Shown one piece after another: positions 36,543 through 46,077 of a DNA stretch of 64,000 nt (position 1 is the stretch's first letter; each line of letters begins with the position of its first letter). The notes beneath the pieces were generated by a model. That model was not told where the DNA came from. It ran no database searches and worked only from the letters and a program-made list of their open reading frames with translations. Position numbers and translations under genes: made by a program. This stretch comes from Acinetobacter beijerinckii CIP 110307 (lineage in GTDB: Bacteria; Pseudomonadota; Gammaproteobacteria; Pseudomonadales; Moraxellaceae), in the NCBI RefSeq assembly GCF_000369005.1, contig NZ_KB849765.1, positions 1,165,071 through 1,229,070 on the forward strand, read 5' to 3'.

Positions 36543-37100
36543 TTTATATCTCCAGTAGGCTGACTTGTGAGCGAAGTCATCCTGACTATTTGACCGTTCA
36601 AAGTTATGAATGCTTGAGAGCTCATTTGCAAATTGGGGATCAAAATTTCAGATGCCTAATTAGGTTTTGCACATGATCTGTTCACATCCTTTGTATTTTT
36701 ACTCTAGGTTGATGAAGGTTTTTTTTCCAATGGATTAAAGTTGATGTCTTAAATGCTTTATTCGATTGAACGTGTTTAAAGCTTAAACTTTATCTGGTTT
36801 TTTGTTGTTATATGAATTGTTAAAAAATATAAAAATTATTTAAAAAATAAATATTTATTTACTGTTTTTTGCAGTATTTGTACTCTTGTATCTAAAGCAG
36901 CCATAAAGCTATAAAAGTGATAATTTTTTATAAAAAAGTGTCATGGAACATGTAGGTTTTCTGTAAAAACGGAATTTTAGTGCTGATCAATGTAAATTTT
37001 ATTGAATAATTTCTTGGTTAAAATGCTAGAAAAATGTAAGAAAAAAAGAATTTATTTTGTTTTATGGTATTTTTAAATTTGTTTTTAAGAGATTAAAAGA
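36543..37100. promoter_or_regulatory. Divergent intergenic region between catalase and a lipoprotein gene
   Basis: These 558 bases are without a credible gene and become very AT-rich towards the right (runs of A and T from 36815 to 37080). A near-palindrome GTTTAA...TTAAAC lies at about 36774-36788. The promoters of both divergent genes must be here. I could not identify an OxyR site by eye. Confidence 0.4.
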
Positions 37101-37553
37101 ATGAAAAAAATTGTTTTTAGCTTGGGATTATCACTTACTGTTTTAGCTGGATGCAGCACAACTCCACAAAGTGAAGTGAATAGTCATAATTCCAAGTTGT
37201 TGACCGTTGAGTTTATTGGAAATGGTTCTTATCGCGTACCACAACAGGGTACGGTGAGTTTATATGCGCTTGAAACACGCATGGCTGATGCACCTGCAAC
37301 ATTGATTCAACAAAAGAAAGTTGAAGTTTCTCAAGTGCCTTTTTCAGTTGATTTTAAAATACCTGCCGATCATAAAAAGTTGATTCAACCGCAATTAAAA
37401 CAAGGGGCGGAAATCACTTACTATGTAACATGGGAATCTGATGTGACGACTCAAACCGTTAAAGACAGTATTAAGATTGATTATGACCGAAAATTTCCAC
37501 GCGTTGCTTTAGACAGTGGCAAGCAACAGGTTTATTTGATTGAAAGTAAATAA
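37101..37553 (+). CDS. YbaY/YscW-like lipoprotein
   Basis: This 150-residue protein has a lipoprotein signal peptide (MKKIVFSLGLSLTVLAGC, lipobox LAGC, Cys18). The mature part shows VSLYALETRMADAPATLIQQ, then VPFSVDFKIPADH. This follows the beta-sandwich pattern of the YbaY/YscW family, in which ADAPA and PF...D segments recur. YscW is a secretin pilotin, but most members have no known role. No secretin gene is near. A strong terminator follows. Confidence 0.65.
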   Translation: MKKIVFSLGLSLTVLAGCSTTPQSEVNSHNSKLLTVEFIGNGSYRVPQQGTVSLYALETRMADAPATLIQQKKVEVSQVPFSVDFKIPADHKKLIQPQLKQGAEITYYVTWESDVTTQTVKDSIKIDYDRKFPRVALDSGKQQVYLIESK

Positions 37554-37584
37554 AATACAAACTGTAAAAAAGTAATGCTCAACT

Positions 37585-37616
37585 AAAAATCCGACTGATG
37601 ATACGGTCGGATTTTT
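37585..37616 (+). terminator. Terminator after the YbaY-like lipoprotein
   Basis: An 11-bp stem AAAAATCCGAC / GTCGGATTTTT is followed by a further T, 31 bases after the stop codon. Confidence 0.88.
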
Positions 37617-37692
37617 TATGCAAATCTGAAAGTTGTAATTCTAGTATCTAGTTAGAATAAATAATGATACTTCGCTCTAAATAGGATTAACT

Positions 37693-39987
37693 CTATACAT
37701 TTAACATGCGATTGGATTTAACCATATCTGCCAAGCCATGTGTTCTAAAATAATGCTCAAGCCAACTTTTTACCAGTAATGGGTTGTTCATTTGCAATAC
37801 ATCATCGAGAAGTTTCTGCGCATCCGCCATTGGCACATGACAAATCGCTTTTCTGACACGGAGAATATTGCTTGAACTCATAGAAAGCGTGTTGAAGCCC
37901 ATTGCCATTAATAAAATAGCTGATAATGGATCACCAGCCATCTCACCACAAACGCTGACAGGTTTCTGATGTTCATGGCATTCAATCACTAAGCGTTTTA
38001 AAGCGCGTAGTACTGATGGGTGGAAATGCGAATAGACATTGGCAACATGTGGATTATTACGATCGACAGCAAGTAAGTATTGAGTCAAATCGTTTGAACC
38101 CACAGAGAAAAAATCAACTAACTCAGCAAATTCAGCGATTTGTAATAGTACACTTGGTACTTCAACCATAATCCCGATTTTAGGTTTGGTGATTTTAACT
38201 TGTTCTTCTTCCTGAACTGCAATCCAGTCTCTTTCTAGTAAATAAAGAACCTCTTCGACTTCACTGACACTAGTCACCATTGGCAACAAAATATGTAAAT
38301 TATTTAAGCCAATACTCGCCTTTAACATTGCTCGAATTTGTGCAGAAAAAATTTCTGGATGATCTAGTGTGAAACGTATGCCACGCCAACCCAATGCTGA
38401 GTTTTCTTCTTCAATACTGAAATAAGGCAAATCTTTATCCGCACCAATATCGAGGGTACGCATAATCACCGGTTTGTTGGCAAAATGGCTAAGCTGTTGA
38501 CGATAGATGGCGCGTTGTTCTTCTTCACCTGGAAAACGTTCACGCAGCATAAATGGAATTTCACTTCGATATAAACCAACGCCTTTAGCACCACGTTGCA
38601 CGCCGCGAACGACATCAATCATCAAACCTGTATTCACAAATAAAGGAATAGACACGCCGTCGGGGGTAATGGCATCTTTAGTTTCATATTGCTTTAAGTC
38701 TTTCGCAATTTGCTCTTCTTCTTTCTGAACTTCTTTATAACGCTGACGTAAACGTCGTGGCGGATTGACAAAGATCCGCCCTTGATAAGCATCGACGATC
38801 ATTTCAATGTCATCAAGCGTGGTGATAGGTAATTCAGTTACACCAACTACAGTTGGAATCCCCAATGCGCGTGCAACGATCACCATATGAGAGTTGGCTG
38901 CACCTTCAGAGGTTACAATCGCTGCGATATTATCAACAGGGAGTTCAACCAGCGCAGCGGTGCTGATTTCTTCACCGATGAGAATACTATCAGGGCTAAG
39001 CTCACGATGACTGGTATCATTTTCTTGTAGGCAAGCGAGGATTCGGCGACCTAAATCTTTTAAATCAGAGACACGTTCACGTAAGTAGTCATCTTCCATT
39101 TGTGCAAAAAGCGCTACATGTTTATCGATGACTTTGCGAACAGCACCTTGAGCCCAACTACCTGAGCGAATATGGTCTTTAATTTCACTCGGTAATGCAT
39201 TTTCATCTAACATTCTCAAGAACACGCTAAATAGAGCACGCTCTTCGGACATCAATGAATCTTGCATTTTTTCATCTAAAGATTGAATTTCTTGACGAAC
39301 AGCAATGATCGCTTGATCGAGTAGTTCTAATTCTTCACTAATATCTTCCGCTTCGCGATCTGGAATCACACCTAAATCGGCGGGTGGATAAAGCACGATG
39401 GCACGACCTAAAGCGATACCACCAGCACCTGAAACGCCTTGGAAGGTTTTATAAGATGAACCACTGGTTGGCTTGCGAAAAACATCAATATTGCCCACGG
39501 CATGTGCATGCGCTATGACGCCTGAAAGTTGAGCACATAGTGTTACAAGAAAAGATTCAGCTGCCTCACTAAAGTCTTGAGGTTCTTTCTTTTGAACCAC
39601 CAAAACACCCATTACTTTTCGGCGATACATGACTGGAACGCCAAGGAATGAGTTAAATAATTCTTCACCTGTTTCAGGTAAATAGGCGAAGCGATCATGT
39701 TTTGGTGCGTTATCTAAGTTGACAATTTCTTCGCGTTGACCGACTAAGCCAACGAGACCTTCACCGAAATTTAAAGAAACGTGCCCAACAGCTTCAGGTT
39801 TTAAACCTTTTGATGCCATTAACACATAACGTTTATTACGCTCATCCAATAAATAAATTGAGCATACATCCACATGCATCGCTTCAGCCACATGGTTGAC
39901 CATGATGTCGAGTGATTCATGCAAACTGACGGACGCATTAATTTCTTGAACAATGCGTCTAAGTGTGTCGAGTTGCATGTTTGACAT
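37693..39987 (-). CDS. ptsP: Phosphoenolpyruvate-protein phosphotransferase PtsP (EI-Ntr)
   Basis: This is a 764-residue nitrogen-PTS enzyme I. It has an N-terminal GAF domain (about residues 1-165), an EI-N domain with phosphorylated H367 in EGAANSHMVIVARAL, and a PEP-binding TIM barrel. The barrel is marked by GLYRSEIPFM, RTLDIGADKD, LPMVTSV and the active-site Cys in VSVCGEMAGDP. It passes phosphate from PEP to NPr and then EIIA-Ntr, signalling nitrogen and potassium status. It lies directly downstream of rppH (same strand, 92 bases), a neighbourhood conserved in gammaproteobacteria. Confidence 0.95.
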   Translation of the reverse strand: MSNMQLDTLRRIVQEINASVSLHESLDIMVNHVAEAMHVDVCSIYLLDERNKRYVLMASKGLKPEAVGHVSLNFGEGLVGLVGQREEIVNLDNAPKHDRFAYLPETGEELFNSFLGVPVMYRRKVMGVLVVQKKEPQDFSEAAESFLVTLCAQLSGVIAHAHAVGNIDVFRKPTSGSSYKTFQGVSGAGGIALGRAIVLYPPADLGVIPDREAEDISEELELLDQAIIAVRQEIQSLDEKMQDSLMSEERALFSVFLRMLDENALPSEIKDHIRSGSWAQGAVRKVIDKHVALFAQMEDDYLRERVSDLKDLGRRILACLQENDTSHRELSPDSILIGEEISTAALVELPVDNIAAIVTSEGAANSHMVIVARALGIPTVVGVTELPITTLDDIEMIVDAYQGRIFVNPPRRLRQRYKEVQKEEEQIAKDLKQYETKDAITPDGVSIPLFVNTGLMIDVVRGVQRGAKGVGLYRSEIPFMLRERFPGEEEQRAIYRQQLSHFANKPVIMRTLDIGADKDLPYFSIEEENSALGWRGIRFTLDHPEIFSAQIRAMLKASIGLNNLHILLPMVTSVSEVEEVLYLLERDWIAVQEEEQVKITKPKIGIMVEVPSVLLQIAEFAELVDFFSVGSNDLTQYLLAVDRNNPHVANVYSHFHPSVLRALKRLVIECHEHQKPVSVCGEMAGDPLSAILLMAMGFNTLSMSSSNILRVRKAICHVPMADAQKLLDDVLQMNNPLLVKSWLEHYFRTHGLADMVKSNRMLNV

Positions 39988-40079
39988 GGATGTTTACTCC
40001 AATTTATAAATCTTTATAGACCTAGTTATAACAGCTCTTATGTCAAAAATCATTGCTTAAAGTGATGATTTATTGACGT

Positions 40080-40556
40080 TTAACGTTGAGGTAATTGTAG
40101 ACATAATTCCATCATCGCTCGGCGGTAAACATCACGTTTGAAGTTGACCACTTGACCTAACGGATACCAGTAACTCACCCATTGCCATTCATCAAACTCG
40201 GGTGGGTCTGATAGATTTAACTGAATATGATGCGGCGATGCCGTTAACTTCAGTAAAAACCACTTTTGCTTTTGACCAATACATACAGGATCAGAATCTG
40301 ACCGAATGTACCGATGTGGCAAACGATAACGCAGCCAGCTTTTAGTTTGCGCTATTATTTGGACGTGTTCGGGCAATAAACCGACTTCTTCTCTCAGTTC
40401 ACGATAAAGTGCCTGTTCAGGGGTTTCTCCAAACTGGATACCTCCTTGTGGAAATTGCCAAGCATTGTGACCAATGCGCTTTGCCCATAAAACTTGTCCA
40501 TCATCGTTTGCCAAAATGATCCCGACGTTGGGTCGGAAACCTTCTGAGTCGATCAT
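40080..40556 (-). CDS. rppH: RNA pyrophosphohydrolase RppH
   Basis: This 158-residue Nudix enzyme removes pyrophosphate from mRNA 5' ends and so opens them to RNase E, which is also encoded in this window. The Nudix box spans residues 38-60 ([17 protein letters not shown], then REEVGL). The family start [12 protein letters not shown] is at 40556 with AGG 7 bases upstream; the longer open frame to 40637 is not used. It lies upstream of ptsP and probably shares its operon. Confidence 0.95.
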   Translation of the reverse strand: MIDSEGFRPNVGIILANDDGQVLWAKRIGHNAWQFPQGGIQFGETPEQALYRELREEVGLLPEHVQIIAQTKSWLRYRLPHRYIRSDSDPVCIGQKQKWFLLKLTASPHHIQLNLSDPPEFDEWQWVSYWYPLGQVVNFKRDVYRRAMMELCLQLPQR

Positions 40557-40739
40557 TTGGCTACCTAAATTTTCTCTATATCGTTGACTTTGATCTCGGG
40601 GACAGTCACTCTTCACGTCCAACTCGAAAAAGGTCAAAGTAAAATGTTTAAAATTGCTATGATCTTAACGAATTTTTAGTCACTTACGGAAATAGATTTA
40701 CGTTTTTTTTCTTTAATTTGCATTTAAATGAGCATTTAT

Positions 40740-41399
40740 ATGAAATTGGCTTTGTTTGATTTAGATCACACCCTGTTAAATACCGATTCTGACCACTCAT
40801 GGGGTGAGTTTTTAGTGAATGAGGGTTTGGTTGATCCAGTTCATCACCGCCAAATGAATGATAAATTTTATGATGACTATAAAGCAGGTCAGCTTGATCC
40901 AATTGCTTATAATGAATTTGTATTTGAGTTTTTGACGCAACATGACAATGCATATTTAACAGAATTGCATCTGTTATTTATGCAAAAAGTGATTCGCCCT
41001 CAAATGCGCCCGAAAGGATTTGATGCAATCAAGAAGCATCAAGACATGGGTCATGCGATTGTGGGAATTACCGCGACAAGTGATTTCATTACTGCACCTA
41101 TTTTTCGTGAATTTGGTATTACCGAAATTATTGCCACCAATGCTGATGTCATTGATGGAAAATATACGGGTAAGGTGAAAGGACTCCCGTGTTATCAAAA
41201 AGGAAAGCTTGCTCGTTTGGATCAGTGGTTAGATGGGCGTACTGTTTCAGAATCTTGGGCATATTCAGATTCAATTAATGATCGTTTCCTGCTTGAGTAT
41301 GCGAGCCATGCAATCGCAGTGAATCCTGATGATCGTTTAGAAAAACTAGCTCAAGAACAGCATTGGGATATTCAAGATTGGTCGATCGTATCCGTATAA
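40740..41399 (+). CDS. HAD-IB family hydrolase (SerB-like)
   Basis: This 219-residue phosphatase has motif I at the very N-terminus (LALFDLDHTLLNTDS), motif II GITATSDF, a basic residue in QKGKLARLDQWL and motif IV YSDSINDRFLLEYA. This is the SerB/phosphatidylglycerophosphatase-like IB subgroup. The ATG at 40740 places motif I as usual; an ATG at 40728 would add four residues. Neither has a clear ribosome site. It is divergent from rppH. The substrate is unknown. Confidence 0.87.
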   Translation: MKLALFDLDHTLLNTDSDHSWGEFLVNEGLVDPVHHRQMNDKFYDDYKAGQLDPIAYNEFVFEFLTQHDNAYLTELHLLFMQKVIRPQMRPKGFDAIKKHQDMGHAIVGITATSDFITAPIFREFGITEIIATNADVIDGKYTGKVKGLPCYQKGKLARLDQWLDGRTVSESWAYSDSINDRFLLEYASHAIAVNPDDRLEKLAQEQHWDIQDWSIVSV

Positions 41400-41465
41400 T
41401 CTTTGCTTTGCTCACATAGTACTTATTATGTTAGAAGAATAGGTATTATGTGAATCGGAAATATC

Positions 41466-41708
41466 GTGAATAATAAGGATTCAGAGCGTAGACGATATCG
41501 TCGCTCAGATTGGAGTGAACAGTTCCTTAGCCAAGGTTTTGATGCCTTGATTAGTGAATTTTTATTCTTCTTGATTATCCTTTTATTTGGGGGCGCAATA
41601 GGCGGCATTATTTTTGCCTGTATAACATTTGGATTTGGCGCATTATTTTTAGTTTTACCCTTTGTTATGCTGCTTTATTATGTTGTTAGGAAATTTGTGA
41701 AAAAATAA
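41466..41708 (+). CDS. Small hypothetical membrane protein
   Basis: This 80-residue protein has a charged, arginine-rich N-terminus (SERRRYRRSDW), two hydrophobic helices (about residues 31-52 and 55-74) and a basic tail. The start is a GTG at 41466 with CGGAAA upstream. I do not recognise a family. It stands alone between a HAD hydrolase and a DUF2252 gene. Confidence 0.6.
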   Translation: MNNKDSERRRYRRSDWSEQFLSQGFDALISEFLFFLIILLFGGAIGGIIFACITFGFGALFLVLPFVMLLYYVVRKFVKK

Positions 41709-41812
41709 AAAATGAATGATCAACACCATGAGTTGAATGAAATATAAAAATTATTTATCTGATCCATTCAATTTATTGTTATAACACTACTGACATTTAT
41801 ATCGGGGGTGTT

Positions 41813-43246
41813 ATGAAAAAACAACAACTTAAACTGCCAAAACAACTATGGACAGAAGAGAGCATCGATCTCACACGACATAGCTATCAAGGTAAGTTAC
41901 TCACCAAAAATGAAGGTTTTAAACTCGGTAAAACGCAACGTAAAAGAATTCCCCGTGAGCAATTATCACAATTGTCAGAACGACCGAAAGGTACAACGGC
42001 TTTAAAGATTTATGATTGGAGCAATCAAGGGCGCTTAGAGCAACTTAAGCCGATTCGTGCCAAGCGTATGAGTGTTTCACCCTTTACGTTCTATCGTGGC
42101 ATGCCGTCATTGATGTTGTTTGACCAAGCATGGGAACAAAATCACTCAGGGTTATTTCAACAGATTTGTGGAGATTGTCATTTAAGTAACTTTGGTGGTT
42201 TTGCTAGCCCTGAACGTAATTTATTATTTGGGATTAATGATTTTGATGAAACTTTGGTTGCGCCATTTGAATGGGATCTCAAACGTTTAGCGACAAGCTT
42301 TTTGATTGCAGCACGTGATATTGATCTCGCTGATAAAGTCGGTTTAAAAGCCATTAAAATCATGCTGAATAGCTATCGCCAGCATTTATTAGAAAATACT
42401 GAATTGTCACCTTTACAAGTTTGGTATGACAAAGTCGATGCGAGTACCTTATTAGAAAATACCGAATGCCGAAAATTGAGAAAGAAGCGAGAGAAGCATC
42501 TTGATTCAGCACAGAAAAGAAATGCGTATTCTGTTTTGCCGAAGCTCACTCAACAAGATAAAGAAACAGGATTTCGCTATTTTGTTGATGATTTGCCATT
42601 ATTGTGGCATCCAAATGTAGATGAACCTTTTAGTCAAAGTGTCGATACCTTCTTTAAACAATATCGAGATTCATTGAAATACGATCGCCAAGTCTTATTT
42701 GACCGTTATCAACGAAGTGATGTTGCTTTAAAAGTGGTTGGAGTGGGGAGTGTAGGCACACGATCAGCAATTGCGTTATTTCAGGATGCAGATCGTGAAC
42801 CTTTGATTTTGCAAATGAAAGAAGCCAACCCTTCAATTTTGAGCCCTTTATTTCTTGAAAAAGTGCAGCACGAAGGTGAGCGCGTTGTACATGGACAGCA
42901 ACTCATGCAAGCTGCAAGTGATATATTCCTTGGATTCTCAACTTTAGAGCAACATTTCCATGTACGTCAGCTTCGCGATATGAAAATCTCAGTTGATTTG
43001 GCGGATATGGATGATGAATATTTTTATGAATATGCTGAAAGTTGTGGTCTGGCTTTAGCACATGCGCATGCAAAATCAGGTAATGCAGATGTTCTGATGG
43101 GCTACCTTGGTGAAGGAAATACCATTGTAAACGTATTACAAGAGTATGCCGTACAGTCTGCAGAACGTAATTTAAATGATTATCAGCAATTTATGAATGC
43201 AATCGCAGATGCTAAGATTCAAATCGCTGGGGATGAGGCTCTTTAA
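41813..43246 (+). CDS. DUF2252 domain protein
   Basis: This 477-residue protein has the DUF2252 landmarks MSVSPFTFYRGMP, ICGDCHLSNFGGFASP, GINDFDETLVAPFEWDLKRL and VVGVGSVGTR, as well as LALAHAHAKSG. The family is related to protein kinase-like aminoglycoside phosphotransferases (HGDxHxxN and DFD patterns) but has no assigned substrate. A strong GGGGGTG ribosome site precedes the ATG. It lies 51 bases upstream of a Spo0M gene on the same strand. Confidence 0.88.
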   Translation: MKKQQLKLPKQLWTEESIDLTRHSYQGKLLTKNEGFKLGKTQRKRIPREQLSQLSERPKGTTALKIYDWSNQGRLEQLKPIRAKRMSVSPFTFYRGMPSLMLFDQAWEQNHSGLFQQICGDCHLSNFGGFASPERNLLFGINDFDETLVAPFEWDLKRLATSFLIAARDIDLADKVGLKAIKIMLNSYRQHLLENTELSPLQVWYDKVDASTLLENTECRKLRKKREKHLDSAQKRNAYSVLPKLTQQDKETGFRYFVDDLPLLWHPNVDEPFSQSVDTFFKQYRDSLKYDRQVLFDRYQRSDVALKVVGVGSVGTRSAIALFQDADREPLILQMKEANPSILSPLFLEKVQHEGERVVHGQQLMQAASDIFLGFSTLEQHFHVRQLRDMKISVDLADMDDEYFYEYAESCGLALAHAHAKSGNADVLMGYLGEGNTIVNVLQEYAVQSAERNLNDYQQFMNAIADAKIQIAGDEAL

Positions 43247-43297
43247 AAAATAAGTCTGCTACAGATTTAACAAGATAATTCAAAAGGTTTTAGAAAA

Positions 43298-44044
43298 ATG
43301 TTCAATAAAATCATGTCAGGTTTGGGTATGCAAGCTGTGACAGTAGAAACTCGCTTGCACAATCCAACTTTACAAGCCGGTGAAATATTGCATGGGGAAA
43401 TTAGTTTTAAAGGTGGATCATCGGATAAGGAAATCAATGGTTTGTATTTACAACTGATGACTATGGCAGAAGTTGAGTCAGGAGATCATGAGTTTAATCA
43501 GCCTTTGATATTGGATCAGTGGTTAATCAGTTCAAATTTTTTATTGTCTGCGCATCAAGCTCATCATATTCCATTCACTATGCAACTCCCTGAAGAGACA
43601 CCAATTACAGAAGTATCTTGTCGTCGTAATGGGACTCGTGTTTGGATTAATACCCATATGGATGTTGATTGGGGGCTAGACGCAACTGATCGTGATTATT
43701 TAAAAGTGTTACCGACCGCTACTATGCAAGTATTTTTACAAGCGATGCAACAATGCGGTTTTGTCTTATCGAGTGTAGATGTAGAAAAAGGACAACTCAC
43801 TGCACGTAACTTTAGATCAACTATTGGTTGTTACCAAGAGTTAGAGTTTGTGTCTTCACACATGTTTAGCGGTTTTAATGAGGTTGAAGTGTCATTTGTC
43901 GCTGAAGCACATCAGACGCATGTGATGTTGGAAGTGGATCGGACTTTGCGTTCAGATCAGTTATTAACGATGACACTTCCAAATCAACATTTAGATGTGC
44001 TTCAAGTAACTCAACAGATACGACGTTTACTACAAATTGGATAA
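43298..44044 (+). CDS. Spo0M (SpoOM)-family protein
   Basis: This 248-residue cytoplasmic protein has an arrestin-like N-terminal half: VETRLHNPTLQAGEILHGEISFKGG, read in short blocks, then HHIPFTMQLPEETPI. These match the Spo0M fold. In Bacillus Spo0M modulates sporulation. In non-sporulating proteobacteria the role is unknown and may involve cell morphology. It sits between DUF2252 and a terminator. Confidence 0.85.
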   Translation: MFNKIMSGLGMQAVTVETRLHNPTLQAGEILHGEISFKGGSSDKEINGLYLQLMTMAEVESGDHEFNQPLILDQWLISSNFLLSAHQAHHIPFTMQLPEETPITEVSCRRNGTRVWINTHMDVDWGLDATDRDYLKVLPTATMQVFLQAMQQCGFVLSSVDVEKGQLTARNFRSTIGCYQELEFVSSHMFSGFNEVEVSFVAEAHQTHVMLEVDRTLRSDQLLTMTLPNQHLDVLQVTQQIRRLLQIG

Positions 44045-44058
44045 TTGATTTCGTTTAG

Positions 44059-44081
44059 ACCTCCCAAAATGGGGGGTTTTC
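44059..44081 (+). terminator. Terminator after the Spo0M gene
   Basis: A short stem ACCTCCC / GGGGGGT (one T-G pair) is followed by TTTTCTT, 14 bases after the stop. Confidence 0.7.
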
Positions 44082-44121
44082 TTGTCATATTACTGTCATC
44101 ATTTATTTCTAAGATGACAGT

Positions 44122-44880
44122 ATGAAAATAACAATAAATCAGGAAGAACATACTTCCAATGTGCTGAGTGCATTACTCAAATTAAAACGCCAGCAACCAA
44201 TGATAAAAACACGCTGGATCATGTTACCCATCTTAATCTTATTGGTCATGCATAGTTGGCAACAGCAATTTTTTACGGCTTGGGTACTTATTCCTTTCAT
44301 CTGGACTGTGATCGTTGTGAATCAGGCACTGATTGTTCGAACGAGACGAGACAAATTAGAGAAGATTGAGCAACTTAAAATTAATCCAATTTTTTGGAAT
44401 GAGTTACAACAAAAATATTCTGTGTTGGACTTAAAACAACGTCAATTGATTGAACAAGGTTTTAAAGATTATTTAGCATTACAGGTTTTGCAGAAACAAG
44501 CTTATGCAATGCCATCACATGCTGTTGATGAGCTATGGCATGTGATGCTGAAATATCCGATCCAATATCAGCAATTATGCCAGCAAACAATTGGTCGAGT
44601 TTTAACGCATAATCCTTATGACACAACAACAAAGCCTGAAGCACAAGCAGTTCAATTATTTGAATCTTGGAAATATAGTTGTATGTTGCATGAATTTAAT
44701 CCACGAAATACCTCTCAATTATCACGATTATTTGCAATTGACCAGGTGTTGGGTTGGGAAAGTGGACAAACCTATGAACTTGAACAAATGACTAAAGACT
44801 TTGCCAAATATAAGCAAAATCAAACCTCATCCTCAAGCTGTGGTAGTAGTTGTAGCAGCTGTGGTGGCGGTAGTGATTAA
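44122..44880 (+). CDS. Membrane protein with VDELWH motif and Cys/Ser/Gly tail
   Basis: This 252-residue protein has two hydrophobic helices (about residues 30-48 and 52-70). The cytoplasmic part has a central AVDELWHVMLKYP motif, like the glycine-rich-domain (GRDP/DUF1399-like) signature. The low-complexity C-terminus alternates Ser, Cys and Gly (SSSSCGSSCSSCGGGS), with four cysteines. Similar Cys/Gly tails occur on TIGR04222-type proteins. Function is unknown; the tail may bind metal or be a modification site. Confidence 0.65.
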   Translation: MKITINQEEHTSNVLSALLKLKRQQPMIKTRWIMLPILILLVMHSWQQQFFTAWVLIPFIWTVIVVNQALIVRTRRDKLEKIEQLKINPIFWNELQQKYSVLDLKQRQLIEQGFKDYLALQVLQKQAYAMPSHAVDELWHVMLKYPIQYQQLCQQTIGRVLTHNPYDTTTKPEAQAVQLFESWKYSCMLHEFNPRNTSQLSRLFAIDQVLGWESGQTYELEQMTKDFAKYKQNQTSSSSCGSSCSSCGGGSD

Positions 44881-44888
44881 ATTGAGGA

Positions 44889-45752
44889 TTAATCGACTCG
44901 CATCATACTAATTAGTTCTTCAGCAGCTTTGGACTGAATACGTGCAGGATGCCAAACTAAACCTAATTGCCGATTCATATTCAAATTTAAATCGAGTTGT
45001 TTTAAATCGTGGTTGAGTAAGGTTTTAGGCAGAACAGACCAACCCAAACCAATTGAAACTAACATTCTGATTGATTCTAATGGATTATTGCTCATCGTAA
45101 TTTTTGGTTTTAAGCCTTTTTTCTCAAATTCTGCCAGTGTGATTTGACTCGTGTATGTGTGTGCAGCTGGCAATAGGCTCGGATAAGCAATTAAATCTTC
45201 TAATTTGAGTTGGGATTGTTGTGCTAAAGGATGAAAAGGTGAAGTCACAAAAACCAAAGGATCGTTCCAAATGGTTAAGTAGTTAAGACGATCATCGCCA
45301 ATCGGCGGTAACGTTAAGAATGCTAACTCTAATTCACCTGCTAAAACTTGTTCATGTGCTTGCTCAGAATCAACAAAATGGACATCTAAGGTCACTTGTG
45401 GAAAACGTTGAACGAAATTTTTGAGCGGCTCAGCGAGATGATGCAAACCGATATGGTGACTGGTGCCTATTTTTAAGCGACCTTGTACCTGAGCTTGCTC
45501 ATGACTCAGTGTATGATGAATTTCACCTAACTCATTCAACCATGTATGAACTTTAGGTAATAATGAATGGGCTGCGTGCGTAGGCTGAATGCCTCGCCCT
45601 GCGGACTCAAAAAGCTTAACGCCAAAATAATCCTCTAGGCTATGAATCCGTTTAGTCACTGCGGGTTGAGTGATAAATAATTGTTCTGCTGCGATAGAAA
45701 TTGAACCTGTTTCCATCACTTTTACGAATGCTTCAAATGCAGCAAGATTCAT
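44889..45752 (-). CDS. LysR-family transcriptional regulator
   Basis: This 287-residue regulator has the N-terminal HTH MNLAAFEAFVKVMETGSIS and AEQLFITQPAVTKRIHSLE, and an effector domain with LKIGTSHHIGLHHLAEPL as in CysB-like or HTH LysR members. The ATG at 45752 is preferred to that at 45758 because of AGG spacing. A DUF2061 gene lies 50 bases upstream on the same strand. The target is unknown. Confidence 0.9.
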   Translation of the reverse strand: MNLAAFEAFVKVMETGSISIAAEQLFITQPAVTKRIHSLEDYFGVKLFESAGRGIQPTHAAHSLLPKVHTWLNELGEIHHTLSHEQAQVQGRLKIGTSHHIGLHHLAEPLKNFVQRFPQVTLDVHFVDSEQAHEQVLAGELELAFLTLPPIGDDRLNYLTIWNDPLVFVTSPFHPLAQQSQLKLEDLIAYPSLLPAAHTYTSQITLAEFEKKGLKPKITMSNNPLESIRMLVSIGLGWSVLPKTLLNHDLKQLDLNLNMNRQLGLVWHPARIQSKAAEELISMMRVD

Positions 45753-45801
45753 ATACATTTACCTAAAGTAAGTTACTTTTAATTTTTTCGAGGAAATGGG
45801 T

Positions 45802-46008
45802 TTAGAGATAATTCCAAACTTTTTCATGAAAGAAAAATGCAAAGGCTTGAACAGTCGGTTCAATTAAACTCAAAGTCGCTGCCATAATGAAATTTCCTGT
45901 AATTACATAGGCAACTATCATCGCAACACTAATATGCATGATGTAGTAACTCAAGGTTTTTTTTAAGGTACGCCGATTGTTGATTACAAATTGTTGAATG
46001 TTCGCCAT
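45802..46008 (-). CDS. DUF2061 small membrane protein
   Basis: This 68-residue protein matches DUF2061 (RRTLKKTLSYYIMHISVAM, then VTGNFIMAATLSLIEP, then FFFHEKVW). It has two hydrophobic segments. The ATG at 46008 has GGTGAG 5 bases upstream; the GTG at 46017 is not needed. A Fur-like box lies 36 bases before its start, so iron control is possible. The role of the family is unknown. Confidence 0.8.
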   Translation of the reverse strand: MANIQQFVINNRRTLKKTLSYYIMHISVAMIVAYVITGNFIMAATLSLIEPTVQAFAFFFHEKVWNYL

Positions 46009-46043
46009 AGTGCTCACCGTTACGAATATTGATTTATATTTAA

Positions 46044-46062
46044 TTAAATAATAATCATTATC
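46044..46062. promoter_or_regulatory. Probable Fur box
   Basis: The 19 bases match the classical Fur consensus (GATAATGAT A ATCATTATC) at 15 positions, including an exact ATAATCATTATC. The site lies between the divergent DUF2061 gene and an AT-rich orphan gene, within promoter distance of both. Confidence 0.65.
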
Positions 46063-46077
46063 ATTTAAAAAGTAAAA

